From Tardiphaga sp. (lineage in GTDB: Bacteria; Pseudomonadota; Alphaproteobacteria; Rhizobiales; Xanthobacteraceae), in NCBI GenBank assembly GCA_028290765.1, contig JAQGJF010000837.1, forward strand, positions 1-6,492: DNA of 6,492 nucleotides, read 5' to 3'. Each line of letters opens with the position of its first letter. Within the stretch, counting starts at the first letter, position 1. The position numbers were made by a program, and so were the translations under genes. Below, piece by piece: positions 6,467 through 6,492 of this stretch. The notes under the pieces were generated by a model. That model saw only the letters and a list, made by a program, of their open reading frames with translations. It was not told the origin of the DNA and ran no database searches.

Positions 6467-6492
6467 AAGTTGACGGTTCCGAATCAGCCTAA

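Overview
The window is about 6.5 kb of GC-rich (low-to-mid 60s % G+C by eye) bacterial chromosome. It most resembles a Bradyrhizobium/Rhodopseudomonas/Afipia-type alphaproteobacterium (Nitrobacteraceae). The reasons are the GC-rich third codon positions, the style of the encoded proteins, and two intergenic repeat sequences at the right edge that I recognise from those genomes. The assignment rests on recall, not on a search.

Layout. Positions 1-81 hold a short leader and possibly the last codons of an unseen upstream gene. Positions 82-999 (+) encode a class I aldolase of the dihydrodipicolinate synthase/N-acetylneuraminate lyase (DHDPS/NAL) family. It keeps the Schiff-base lysine but lacks several DapA substrate-binding residues, so it is probably a sugar-acid or keto-acid enzyme rather than the lysine-pathway enzyme. 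Positions 1008-1796 (-) encode exodeoxyribonuclease III (Xth), convergent with the aldolase across an 8-bp gap. Positions 1797-1969 are a relatively AT-rich divergent intergenic region with candidate promoters and a perfect 16-bp inverted repeat. Positions 1970-3103 and 3107-6229 (+) encode the periplasmic adaptor and the inner-membrane permease of an RND (HAE-1) efflux pump. The two genes are separated by 3 bp and are almost certainly co-transcribed. Positions 6230-6492 contain no credible gene. They hold two interspersed palindromic repeat elements, one carrying a perfect 13-bp tandem duplication.

How the genes work together. The adaptor and permease form one machine: the permease captures substrates at the inner membrane or periplasm using the proton gradient, and the adaptor links it to an outer-membrane channel. 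No TolC/OprM-type channel and no regulator gene is present here, so both must be encoded elsewhere. The aldolase and Xth are separate transcription units with no evident functional link to the pump.

I do not see a previously undescribed system. The items most worth a second look are the altered active site of the aldolase-family protein, the palindromes upstream of the pump operon, and the fine structure of the intergenic repeats.
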